Part shown: in pieces, positions 15,648-23,312 of the stretch
Numbering within the stretch: position 1 is the first letter of the stretch
Layout of the letters: every line of letters begins with the position of its first letter
From: Cryobacterium tepidiphilum
GTDB taxonomy: Bacteria > Actinomycetota > Actinomycetes > Actinomycetales > Microbacteriaceae
Direction of reading: 5' to 3'
Assembly: GCF_003716325.1 (NCBI RefSeq)
Contig: NZ_RDSR01000025.1
Coordinates: 1 to 50,690 of the forward strand
Length of the DNA: 50,690 nucleotides
Program-made: the position numbers and the translations under genes
Notes under the pieces: generated by a model
Told to the model about the DNA's origin: nothing
What the model saw: only the letters and a program-made list of their open reading frames with translations
Databases searched by the model: none

Positions 15648-16145
15648 ATGCGCACACTGGTCCTCAACGCCGGGTACGAACCGCTGGCTGTCGTGTCGTT
15701 CAAACGGGCGCTCGTGCTGGTGATGAATGACAAGGCCACCATCGTGCAGGCCGACGCCGGGCATCCGGTGCGGTCTGCAACCGGGTTGTGGGAGCGGCCC
15801 AGCGTGATCCTGCTGACCCGGTATGTGCGCATCCCCCGAACCCGGCCCGCGCCGGTGAGCCGCCAGGGGGTGCTGCGCCGGGACGCGCGCCGATGCTGCT
15901 ACTGCGGCCTCACGGCCAACACCATCGACCACGTGCTGCCGCGCTCCCGCGGCGGCAGGGACAGCTGGGAGAACCTCGTGGCGTGCTGCCTGCGCTGCAA
16001 CAACGCGAAGGGCGACCAGACGCCGGCCGAGGTCGGCTGGAGCATGCTGTTCACGCCGACCGTTCCCCACGGCGGCGCATGGGCCGTGCGTGGGGTGGAG
16101 CAGCCGCTACGCGACTGGGACGCCTACCTGGTTCCGGCCGCCTGA
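15648..16145 (+). CDS. HNH endonuclease family protein
   Basis: 165 residues. The N-terminal part (MRTLVLNAGYEPLAVVSFKRA) is the conserved lead of actinobacterial housekeeping HNH proteins. The C-terminal part has the HNH zinc finger: CCYCGL (CxxC), NTIDHVLPRSRGG (DH) with NLVACCLRCNNAKGD (N, then CxxC). The start is the ATG at 15648 with GGGAGAG just upstream; the frame extends further upstream but without similarity and through the terminator. The cellular role is unknown; the family is widespread and not tied to restriction here. Confidence 0.88.
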   Translation: MRTLVLNAGYEPLAVVSFKRALVLVMNDKATIVQADAGHPVRSATGLWERPSVILLTRYVRIPRTRPAPVSRQGVLRRDARRCCYCGLTANTIDHVLPRSRGGRDSWENLVACCLRCNNAKGDQTPAEVGWSMLFTPTVPHGGAWAVRGVEQPLRDWDAYLVPAA

Positions 16146-16217
16146 ACGCCGCGTGAAGAATCGCTAATCCCTCCGAACGGGGGGTGAAGATCCTTCGGCG
16201 CGAGGGTTTATGCAATC

Positions 16218-16236
16218 GTTACCTGTGACATAGGGT
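16218..16236 (+). promoter_or_regulatory. Probable promoter/operator of the CHAP gene
   Basis: TAGGGT (16231-16236) is a likely -10. Directly upstream lie GTTAC (16218) and GTGAC (16225), the reverse complements of GTAAC and GTCAC, as in the dyad before the NlpC/P60 gene. Shared control is suggested. Confidence 0.35.
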
Positions 16237-16272
16237 TGGGGGGTCCCACGAACTACCCCGGAGGATCCACCT

Positions 16273-17265
16273 GTGACCCAAACCGGCCCTACCGGTTCTG
16301 CCGAACCCTCGGCAGAGTTGAACGCCTTCCCCTCCCGACGCGAATTGCGCGAACAGCGCGAGCGGTCGACGGCGAAACGCTCGACGGTCAAACGGGAACA
16401 TGCGGCGGATTCCGCGCCCATGACGGTCTCGCGGGAATCCGAGGCACCCGCGCCGGTGGCATCCGTTGCGTCGGAAACGCCGCCCGCGGCATCCGTTCGC
16501 CAGGCCCGGGCCAAGCGCCGTCACCCGGTGATCAGCGCCCTCACGATTGTGGCGATCCCCGGCATCTTCCTCACGGCCGGCCTGCCCGCGTATGCGTTCG
16601 CGCCGGGGGAGTCGCCCGTGACGCAGGGAACGTCGGCGTCTGCGCCGGCCCAGGGCGTGACCGTCGCAGCGTCGGCGGCCAAGGTCACCGTGGCACGCGA
16701 CGGGTTCTCGGCGACGACGCCCGAGGAACTGGCGGCGAAGAAGGCCGCGGCTGAGGCGGCGGCAGAAGCGGCGGCAGCCCAGGAAGCGGCTGAGCAGGCG
16801 GCGGAACTCGCGAGCTCGTCGGAGGGCGCCTGGTCGGTTTACGGCGTGCGTGCCGAGGGCGACGACTACCCGTGGCCCTACGAGACTCCCGACTTCGCCG
16901 GCGGTGGGCTCTCCCCGCTCGGCTACTATTACCGCGAGTGCGTCGACTTCGTGGCGTGGCGCCTCAACCGCGACGCCGGGTCGACCGGCAGCCCGTGGCG
17001 CTTCACGTGGAGCAACCTGACGCCCGGTGGCGGCGACGCCTCCGCGTGGGCCAGCGCCTGGCAGAATCACGGATGGGCTACCAGCGACACGCCCGTCGTC
17101 GGCGCTGTCGCATGGTTCGACTACAACCACGTGGCCTACGTGCAGTCGGTTAACGACGATGGCACCGTGTCGCTCGAGGAGTACAACTGGGGCGGCAGCC
17201 ACACCTACAACACACGCACCATCCCGGCCGGCGACGTCAACCTGTTCCTGTACCCGCCGGCCTGA
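16273..17265 (+). CDS. Secreted CHAP-domain amidase/peptidase
   Basis: Cell-wall hydrolase of 330 residues. It has a charged N-terminus with FPSRRELREQRE, a hydrophobic segment (about 84-108) ending LPAYAF, the motif VTVARDGFSATTPEEL (138-153), an Ala/Glu-rich coiled region (155-180), then a CHAP domain (about 190-330) with Cys223 in YYRECVDFVAWRL and His286 in FDYNHVAYVQ. Start is GTG with GGAGG 8 nt before. The N-terminal module matches the NlpC/P60 protein 1 kb upstream, with a different catalytic domain. It should cleave peptide or amide bonds in peptidoglycan, perhaps during division. Confidence 0.9.
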   Translation: MTQTGPTGSAEPSAELNAFPSRRELREQRERSTAKRSTVKREHAADSAPMTVSRESEAPAPVASVASETPPAASVRQARAKRRHPVISALTIVAIPGIFLTAGLPAYAFAPGESPVTQGTSASAPAQGVTVAASAAKVTVARDGFSATTPEELAAKKAAAEAAAEAAAAQEAAEQAAELASSSEGAWSVYGVRAEGDDYPWPYETPDFAGGGLSPLGYYYRECVDFVAWRLNRDAGSTGSPWRFTWSNLTPGGGDASAWASAWQNHGWATSDTPVVGAVAWFDYNHVAYVQSVNDDGTVSLEEYNWGGSHTYNTRTIPAGDVNLFLYPPA

Positions 17266-17301
17266 CGCCCTCCGTTGTGACCCGGTAGGCTTTCGGGGTC
17301 A

Positions 17302-17373
17302 GCCTCTGTAGCTCAATGGAAGAGCAGTTCCGTCCTAAGGAAAGGGTTGGGGGTTCGAGTCCCTCCAGGGGCA
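17302..17373 (+). tRNA. tRNA-Arg (anticodon CCT)
   Basis: A 72-nt cloverleaf: acceptor GCCTCTG pairs with CAGGGGC (one wobble), D-stem GCTC/GAGC, anticodon loop GTCCTAA giving CCT, T-arm with TTCGAGT. The CCA end is not encoded. TAGGCT (17286-17291) is the probable -10. Its 3' end adjoins the lower-G+C segment with the OLD-like gene. Confidence 0.95.
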
Positions 17374-17375
17374 CC

Positions 17376-17686
17376 TTGCGTGGGCTACCAGGGCTTGCGT
17401 CGAGCTCGTCGGCCGTCTTGACGGTCACTACCGGTATCTAGCTACTCGCGACTTCGTGGGGTCGCAGCGCTTCGGGCTTACCTCTCCCTGGTCAAGCTAT
17501 CTAGGTGGTAGCGACTGCCCGAGTTCTCCTACTTGCACCAAGTAACACCCCAATATCTTCCGCAAAATTGGCTGGGCACTACCCGATCCACTGGGCGTCT
17601 GGACGAGTGTGAACCGGTCAAGGGGGGCCCGTGCCAAGTGGGAGTGTCGACGAGCCACCTAATCGGCTAGCCGGTAGCGTTCCACT
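17376..17686. other. Gene-free spacer, probable island edge
   Basis: About 310 bp with no supportable gene, of visibly lower G+C than neighbouring spacers. No integrase remnant is legible and no copy of the tRNA 3' end is found. TAGCGT at 17675-17680 is the probable -10 of the next gene. Confidence 0.5.
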
Positions 17687-19303
17687 ATGGCACTGGGTAC
17701 ACGAGACAGCTCCGAAATTCGCGACTCGGAACGAGCGGACCTAATCAAGCGCGTTTCCCGTCGAGCGTACGACACGTATCTGGTGTCTATGAATCTGGCT
17801 CACTTGCGCTCGTACCGAGACGCGCACATTCGCTTCGATTTCCCCGTAACTGCATTGGTCGGCCCCAACGGCGGGGGAAAATCGACAGTCCTAGGAGCGG
17901 CGGCGCTAATCCACCACGAAGTAAAGCCGCGACAGTACTTTGCGAAGAGCGGTGTCTACGACAAGAGCATGGTGGACTGGCGAATTGAATATGACATTCT
18001 CGAGAATCGAAAGCCAATCAGCCGAACGGCGAGCTACCCGAAGTCGAAGTGGAACCGGAATGCGGTTAAGCGGAAAATCCTGACATTTGGAATCGCACGC
18101 ACGCTTCCTGCGACCGAGCGCAACGACCTCGCCAGTTTCATCGGCGGCTCCTTCAAGGGCTTTGGTGAGACCGTGCTCTCTAAGGAGACAATCGAAGCGG
18201 TTGAGGCGATTCTCGGAAAGGAAGCTCAGAAGTACCTGCTGGTTGATGGGAACAAGAAGGGTGACAAGCAGCTTTACGCTGCTCGAACTACTTCGGGTGA
18301 CGCATACTCCGAGTTTCACTTTGGCGCTGGTGAAGCGAGCGTGATTCGGATCGTTCGCGATATTGAAGAGAGTCCTGATGGTTCGCTGATCGTCATTGAG
18401 GAGATCGAAAATGGTCTGCATCCGGTCGCGGCGCGAAGACTGGTTGAGTATCTCATCGACGTAGCTCGACGCAAGGCGTGCCAGGTTATCTTCACGACCC
18501 ATTCGAATGATGCGCTGGCACCACTTCCTGACGAGGGAGTCTGGTCGTGTGCTAACGGCGTGCTTACTCAGGGCAAACTGGACGTCAATACCCTTCGAAC
18601 GCTCACTGGCGAAGTAAACGCGTCGTTCGCGATATTTGTCGAGGACGATTTCGGCGAGGAGATGGCGATCGCTGCGTTCCGAGACTTTGCAAGACGGGTA
18701 GGTGTCTCGATGCTTGGCGTGGAAGTGCATCAGCTTGGCGGTGCCGGAAACGTTCGGAGGCTCACGCTTGCGCATAACCAGAACCCCAGCATTCCCTTTA
18801 AGGCGATGGGCATCGTTGATGGCGATGTCCCGAACGAAACCGATCCGACACATCACGTATACGCGTTCCCCGGGGCGGCCGACCCGGAGATCCATGTCGC
18901 GACGGCTGTAGCCGCAAAGCTAGACACAATCGCCGCTCGACTCGCGCTCAACTTGGGTCTCCGAACAACCGATCAGCAACGCGTCGCGACAGCCGTTCGT
19001 AGCCGATTGTTGACGAATCGGGACCCGCACTTAATTTTTGAGCAAATCGGGGAAGACCTGGACTTTCTGGCAGGGCAGACCGTGGCGCGTGCATTTCTGA
19101 CCCAGTGGGCGGAGAACTATCCGAATGAAGTAGCGAAACTCTTCGAGAATGCCGTGGGAGTAATTCCGGACCATCCGGGCACGATCGTTGAACCGCCCCT
19201 CGATGGCATCGGGTTTCGCGAGAATGCCGTTGACGGATTGGCGCCGAGCAGAAGGCTCACAAGTGCAGCGGTTGAGGTTGACCCGGGGAGCGGAGCGTTG
19301 TAA
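17687..19303 (+). CDS. OLD-like AAA ATPase with TOPRIM-type C-terminus
   Basis: 538 residues. The N-terminal ABC-type ATPase shows Walker A GPNGGGKST (59-67), the signature-like FHFGAGEAS (211-218), Walker B LIVIEEIENGLHP (234-246) with a Glu pair, and the switch TTHS (270-273). The C-terminal part has Glu319 in FVEDDFGEE and Asp378/Asp380 in GIVDGD, the spacing expected for an OLD-family TOPRIM nuclease. OLD proteins and relatives act in phage defence. The gene has lower G+C and different codon use from its neighbours and lies after a tRNA gene, so it was probably acquired. TAGCGT 6 nt before the ATG suggests a leaderless mRNA. No partner gene is visible. Confidence 0.75.
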   Translation: MALGTRDSSEIRDSERADLIKRVSRRAYDTYLVSMNLAHLRSYRDAHIRFDFPVTALVGPNGGGKSTVLGAAALIHHEVKPRQYFAKSGVYDKSMVDWRIEYDILENRKPISRTASYPKSKWNRNAVKRKILTFGIARTLPATERNDLASFIGGSFKGFGETVLSKETIEAVEAILGKEAQKYLLVDGNKKGDKQLYAARTTSGDAYSEFHFGAGEASVIRIVRDIEESPDGSLIVIEEIENGLHPVAARRLVEYLIDVARRKACQVIFTTHSNDALAPLPDEGVWSCANGVLTQGKLDVNTLRTLTGEVNASFAIFVEDDFGEEMAIAAFRDFARRVGVSMLGVEVHQLGGAGNVRRLTLAHNQNPSIPFKAMGIVDGDVPNETDPTHHVYAFPGAADPEIHVATAVAAKLDTIAARLALNLGLRTTDQQRVATAVRSRLLTNRDPHLIFEQIGEDLDFLAGQTVARAFLTQWAENYPNEVAKLFENAVGVIPDHPGTIVEPPLDGIGFRENAVDGLAPSRRLTSAAVEVDPGSGAL

Positions 19304-19466
19304 GGTCGGCCGGCGCTCCTTGCTATGGACGCTCAACTCGAAGCGCAGACACGCCCTGCTACTCGACGGCCGGCGGTCAACCATGCGCGGGTCCTAATTA
19401 TTGGCGTTCTCCGCAGCGCCGGGTGGATATGCTGGGCACCGACTGACACTCGCGGCCGCGGTACCT

Positions 19467-20654
19467 TCAGGCGAGCAACCCTCGCGCCTGCTTCGACTTC
19501 AGGACCACCAGGGCCGCCGCGTAGACCTGCTTCTTAAACGCGGCATCCGTCTTCATGCGCACCAGGACTGCCGTGGTCATCGTGTGCGCCTGCTTCACGT
19601 TGACGGTGAGCACCATGTCGCCGCCCGCGGCGATGAAGCGCGTCGCACGGGACGCCACGGAGTACGCCGCGACCTGCTTCGCCGCCCCGAGGTCGTCGCT
19701 GATGACGACGCCACGGAAGCCCATCGTGTTGTGCAGCAGCCCGGTCACGATGGTGCGGGAGAAGGCGGCGGGGTTCTTGGCGTCGATGCGCGTGTAGATG
19801 GCGGTGGACATCATGACGAACGGAACCTTGGCCTTGATCGCCGCGGCGAAGGGCCGCAGGTACGCGTCGGTGGCCGTGGTCGTGCGGTCGGTGACTCCGG
19901 CGGTGGTGTCGGTGTTCGCGGTCACTCTGCCGAGCCCCGGGAAGTGCTTGACGGTCGCGCTCACCCCGCCGGCGGCGAGTCCACGTGCGACGGCGTTGCC
20001 CTGGGTGCTCACAATGGATGGCGTGTGGCCGTACTCACGGTCGAGGTCGCCGATCGGCGGGTTGTGGGTGTCGCCGGGGGGAACCGTGTCGAGCACGGGC
20101 GCGAGGTTGACGTTGATGCCCGCGGCCTTCAGCTGCTTGCCCCAGGTGGTCGCCCAGTACTGCAGGTCCGCGGTGTACCAGGTGCCCTGCACCAGGGCGG
20201 TCGAGTAGTCGGTGAAGCCGGACCCGCGCATCCGCCGCACATACCCGCCCTCCTGGTCGGTGGCGATGAACAGCTTGTTGTGAGCGGGCGCTACCCGTTG
20301 CAAGGCTGCCGTGATCGCCTTCTCCTGCGTGATGCTGAGCGTGCTGTTGCCGTCGAGGATCACGGAGCCGATGTGGTCAGCCTTGATCGTGTTCAGGCAG
20401 TCCGTGCTGACGCTCATGCTCGGGCAGCCGATCATGAACAGCTGGCCCACGCGCTGCGCGTCGGTCATCGCGGCGAACGCCTTATCAGCGGGCGACGGGG
20501 GCACAGTGGCAGCCACTGCCGGGGCGCTCGTCGAGGTGCTGGGGGAGGCGGCGGTGGATGCAACGACTTCGCCCGCGCTCGGCGCTCCCACGCAGGATAC
20601 GCAGAGGGCAACGCATGCGACACCAACAAAGGCCCCGAAGCCCCTGTATTTCAT
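19467..20654 (-). CDS. GH3 family lipoprotein, NagZ-like (copy A)
   Basis: 395 residues: signal peptide with a Cys at about residue 21 (CVSC, an atypical lipobox), a Ser/Thr/Ala/Pro linker (25-55), then one GH3 (β/α)8 domain. Motifs are GQLFMIGCPS, ATDQEGGYVRRM, NVNLAPVLD, KHFPGLGRVTANTDT and GVVISDDLGA, where Asp of SDD is the expected nucleophile. The DSH acid/base segment of E. coli NagZ is replaced by NTD, so catalysis or substrate may differ. Likely a surface β-N-acetylhexosaminidase-like enzyme of wall turnover. TATCCT lies 6 nt before the ATG, so the mRNA is leaderless. A paralogue lies at 21682. Confidence 0.85.
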   Translation of the reverse strand: MKYRGFGAFVGVACVALCVSCVGAPSAGEVVASTAASPSTSTSAPAVAATVPPSPADKAFAAMTDAQRVGQLFMIGCPSMSVSTDCLNTIKADHIGSVILDGNSTLSITQEKAITAALQRVAPAHNKLFIATDQEGGYVRRMRGSGFTDYSTALVQGTWYTADLQYWATTWGKQLKAAGINVNLAPVLDTVPPGDTHNPPIGDLDREYGHTPSIVSTQGNAVARGLAAGGVSATVKHFPGLGRVTANTDTTAGVTDRTTTATDAYLRPFAAAIKAKVPFVMMSTAIYTRIDAKNPAAFSRTIVTGLLHNTMGFRGVVISDDLGAAKQVAAYSVASRATRFIAAGGDMVLTVNVKQAHTMTTAVLVRMKTDAAFKKQVYAAALVVLKSKQARGLLA

Positions 20655-20704
20655 GCTTCAAGGATACGTCTCGCGGGCGTCCCTGGCTGAAAAATTTGTC
20701 GGCG

Positions 20705-21586
20705 TCAGCCCGCCGCAGGGAGGCGCACCTCGACGGCCCCGTCGGTGATGCGCGTCTCGAAGCAGGGCTGGGGCGCCGTCGCCGGACCGTGCACGACTTC
20801 GCCGGTGGCGAGGGAGAAGACGCTCTTGTGCCACGGGCACTGCACACAGGCATCCGTCGCCGACGTGCCGGGGATGAGCGTGCCTTCGTGCAGCGGGCCG
20901 GTCAGGTGGCTGCACGTGTCGGCGAGCACCTGCACGCGGTTCCCGGTGCGCAGGGCCACGAGCGGTACCTCGTGGAGGGTGAGGTGGCGCAGCCGGCCCT
21001 CGGGAAGCTCGTCGAGCATCCCGACGCGGTGCCAACCGGGGGAGACGTCGCCGGCGACATTCCAGGTGTGGTTGACGCCGGCCGTCTGGCGGTAGGCGAG
21101 GTGACCACCGAGGAAGCCGCCGACCATCACCGCGCCGAAGCCGGCGTATCCGAGCACCTTGCCGCTGCCCTGCCGACCGCGGGAGCGCTGCACGAACGAC
21201 GCGGTATAGAGGAGGACCGCGGTGAAGTTGCTCGCGGCGTGCACGAGCCCGACACGGGACTGCTTCTTCAGCAGGTTGGACCAGTCGGCATAGCCGGACA
21301 GTGCAGATGGAACGGCGCCGGCCACACCCGCGGCCACGAGCAGCCGCGACGCACGCTCGTTCTCGGGAAGAGCATCGAGGATCGCGGCCGACGACCAGGC
21401 GCCGATCGGCACCAGAACCACTGACGGGTGCAGCGGATGCCCGAAGGGCACCCCGTGCAGGATGTCCGCGAGCCACCGGGTGCGCAGCGCCGCCCGCGCG
21501 ACCCGCCGCAGCGGCTTGGCGAGCGGATCGAGCCACGCGGCATCCTCGAGACGTTCGACCTGCTTCAGACCGGGCAATACCTTCAT
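20705..21586 (-). CDS. DUF2231 membrane domain fused to Rieske [2Fe-2S] domain
   Basis: 293 residues from the ATG at 21586 (GAGG upstream). The N-terminal half is a DUF2231-type membrane domain with about four hydrophobic helices (HPLHPSVVLVPIGAWSSA, ALSGYADW, YTASFVQ, VMVGGFLGGHLAY). The C-terminal 105 residues are a Rieske domain with both cluster motifs, CSHLTGPLHEG (CxH) and CVQCPWHKSVF (CxxH), of the nitrite-reductase small-subunit/bacterial ferredoxin type. It should bind a [2Fe-2S] centre at the membrane and pass electrons to an unknown partner. It lies between two GH3 paralogues, with no obvious functional tie. Confidence 0.87.
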   Translation of the reverse strand: MKVLPGLKQVERLEDAAWLDPLAKPLRRVARAALRTRWLADILHGVPFGHPLHPSVVLVPIGAWSSAAILDALPENERASRLLVAAGVAGAVPSALSGYADWSNLLKKQSRVGLVHAASNFTAVLLYTASFVQRSRGRQGSGKVLGYAGFGAVMVGGFLGGHLAYRQTAGVNHTWNVAGDVSPGWHRVGMLDELPEGRLRHLTLHEVPLVALRTGNRVQVLADTCSHLTGPLHEGTLIPGTSATDACVQCPWHKSVFSLATGEVVHGPATAPQPCFETRITDGAVEVRLPAAG

Positions 21587-21681
21587 GGAACGCTCCTCGG
21601 TGAGAATCCGCGCGCGCGTCAGCAACGCTCGAGCCCACGTTACGACCGTCCGGTCCCCGTGTCACCGGCCAGCAGCACCGA

Positions 21682-22896
21682 TTATGGCGAGAGCAGCGAG
21701 TGCGCCTGCTTCGCAGCCAGCACCCGTAACGCCGCGGCATCCACCTGCTCACGGAATGCCGTATCCGACCGCATGCGGTTCAACACAGCGGATGTCATCT
21801 CCTCGGCTTGAGAGGCATCGACCGTGAGCACGAGGTCACCACCGGCGGCGATGAATTTGAGCGCGCGCTCGGCGACCGCATAGCCTGCGACCTGTTCGGC
21901 GGCGCCGAGGTCGTCGCTGATGACGACGCCGCCGAAACCGAGGTCGTGGCGGAGCAGCCCGGTGACGATCGGCCGCGAGAAGGCGGCGGGCGTGCTGTCG
22001 TCGATGCGCGTGTAGACGGCGGTGGACATCATCACGAACGCGACCCCCGACCGGATCGCAGTGACGAAGGGGAGCAGTGCCGGGTCGTCGGCCGTGGTCG
22101 TGTCGTCGACGACGTGCGCGCTCGTGTCGGTGTTCTCGGTGACCCGCCCCAAACCGGGGAAGTGCTTCGCAGCGGCGATGAGGCCAGCCGCCGCGAGGCC
22201 CTGTGCGACCGCATTGCCCTGCCGGCTCACGACTTCCGGCGTGTGGCCGTATCCACGGTCGAGCTCGCCGATCGGCGCGTTGTCCACGCCCGGCGGCACG
22301 GTGTCGAGCACAGGGGCGAGGTCGACGTTGATGCCGGCCGCCCACAGCTCCCGCCCCCAGGTGGTGGCGGCGCGCTGCAGGTCTGCCGTGGCCCACTGAC
22401 CCTGATCGACAGCCGAGGATATGTCGGTGAAGCCGGACCCTTGCATCCGCTGTACGAGGCCGCCCTCCTGGTCGGTCGCGATGAACAGCCGCACACCGGC
22501 GGGCGCCGCCGCCAGCAACGCCGCCGTCACATTCTTCTCGCCCGCGATACTCAGTGTGCTGTTGCCCGTGAGGATGACCGCGCCGATGTGCCCCGCGCGG
22601 ATCGTGCGACGGCATGCATCCGTGGCCGTCGTGCTCGGGCAGCCGATCATGAACAGCTGGCCGACCCTCTCCGCGTCGGACATGCGCGCGAGCGTCGCTT
22701 CCGCGAGCGATGGCGTTGGGGTGGGCGTCACGGTCGGCAACGACGTGGGCGTGGGCGTTGCGGGAGTCGTTGCTCTCGCCGACGGAGAACGGCCCACGCT
22801 GGACGCCGCGCCGCCCGCCCCCGAATTGCTCTCGCACGACGCGCAGAGCGTTGCGACGGCGAGGCAGGCGACGGCAACAAAGATTCGGGGCCGCAT
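21682..22896 (-). CDS. GH3 family lipoprotein, NagZ-like (copy B)
   Basis: 404 residues, a paralogue of copy A at 19467. It has a signal peptide with CASC near residue 20, a Ser/Thr/Pro linker ending TPTPS, then GQLFMIGCPST, ATDQEGGLVQRM, NVDLAPVLD, KHFPGLGRVTENTDT and GVVISDDLGA. As in copy A, NTD stands where NagZ has DSH, so both copies share the change. TAGCGT 6 nt before the ATG gives a leaderless transcript. The two copies differ clearly along their length, so the duplication is not recent. They probably act on wall-derived or exogenous amino-sugar glycosides. Confidence 0.85.
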   Translation of the reverse strand: MRPRIFVAVACLAVATLCASCESNSGAGGAASSVGRSPSARATTPATPTPTSLPTVTPTPTPSLAEATLARMSDAERVGQLFMIGCPSTTATDACRRTIRAGHIGAVILTGNSTLSIAGEKNVTAALLAAAPAGVRLFIATDQEGGLVQRMQGSGFTDISSAVDQGQWATADLQRAATTWGRELWAAGINVDLAPVLDTVPPGVDNAPIGELDRGYGHTPEVVSRQGNAVAQGLAAAGLIAAAKHFPGLGRVTENTDTSAHVVDDTTTADDPALLPFVTAIRSGVAFVMMSTAVYTRIDDSTPAAFSRPIVTGLLRHDLGFGGVVISDDLGAAEQVAGYAVAERALKFIAAGGDLVLTVDASQAEEMTSAVLNRMRSDTAFREQVDAAALRVLAAKQAHSLLSP

Positions 22897-23039
22897 TCTT
22901 CAACGCTACCCCGGGTCGCGACGGATGCCGCGGCTGGGTCGCTCGGTTAAGCTGTCGGAGGCGTGATGGTCGGCATCGCACCCCGGACGAGTGAAGCATC
23001 GTACCCGGCCAGAAAAGACGACGCTTGATGGAGGTCGTC

Positions 23040-23306
23040 ATGAGTCAACTCGTTCAGATCATCGGATCGCTCCTCGTCCTGGCCGGGTTCGCCCTGGCCC
23101 AGTGGGGCTATCTCAATCAGAAGGCACTCAGTTACCTGGTGCTGAACACGGTCGGGTCGGCGATTCTTGCCATTAACGCCCTGCTCGAAGCACAGTGGGG
23201 CTTCCTGCTCCTCGAAGGAGTGTGGGCGATCGTGTCGGCGATCAGCCTCGTCGGCGTTCTCCGCGGCGGCCGGCGCGAGCTGCGGGAACCCTCGGCTTCC
23301 GCCTGA
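23040..23306 (+). CDS. Small CBU_0592-type membrane protein
   Basis: 88 residues with three hydrophobic segments: about 3-22 (LVQIIGSLLVLAGFALAQWG), 30-48 and 52-72, then a basic tail. It resembles the CBU_0592 family of small membrane proteins, whose role is unknown. The ATG at 23040 has GGAGG 5 nt before it; an in-frame TTG at 23025 is less likely. Probable -10 TAAGCT near 22947 leaves a leader of about 85 nt. It converges with the MFS gene across 6 bp. Confidence 0.75.
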   Translation: MSQLVQIIGSLLVLAGFALAQWGYLNQKALSYLVLNTVGSAILAINALLEAQWGFLLLEGVWAIVSAISLVGVLRGGRRELREPSASA

Positions 23307-23312
23307 CCCTAC

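Noticed and set aside
17906..18895. A reverse frame of 329 residues within the OLD-like gene
   Set aside because: No recognisable motifs; it overlaps well-defined ATPase and TOPRIM motifs on the other strand.
17364..19442. Possible att duplication: GGGCACC at the tRNA-Arg end and near 19434
   Set aside because: Only seven shared bases, expected by chance in this composition; no longer match was found.
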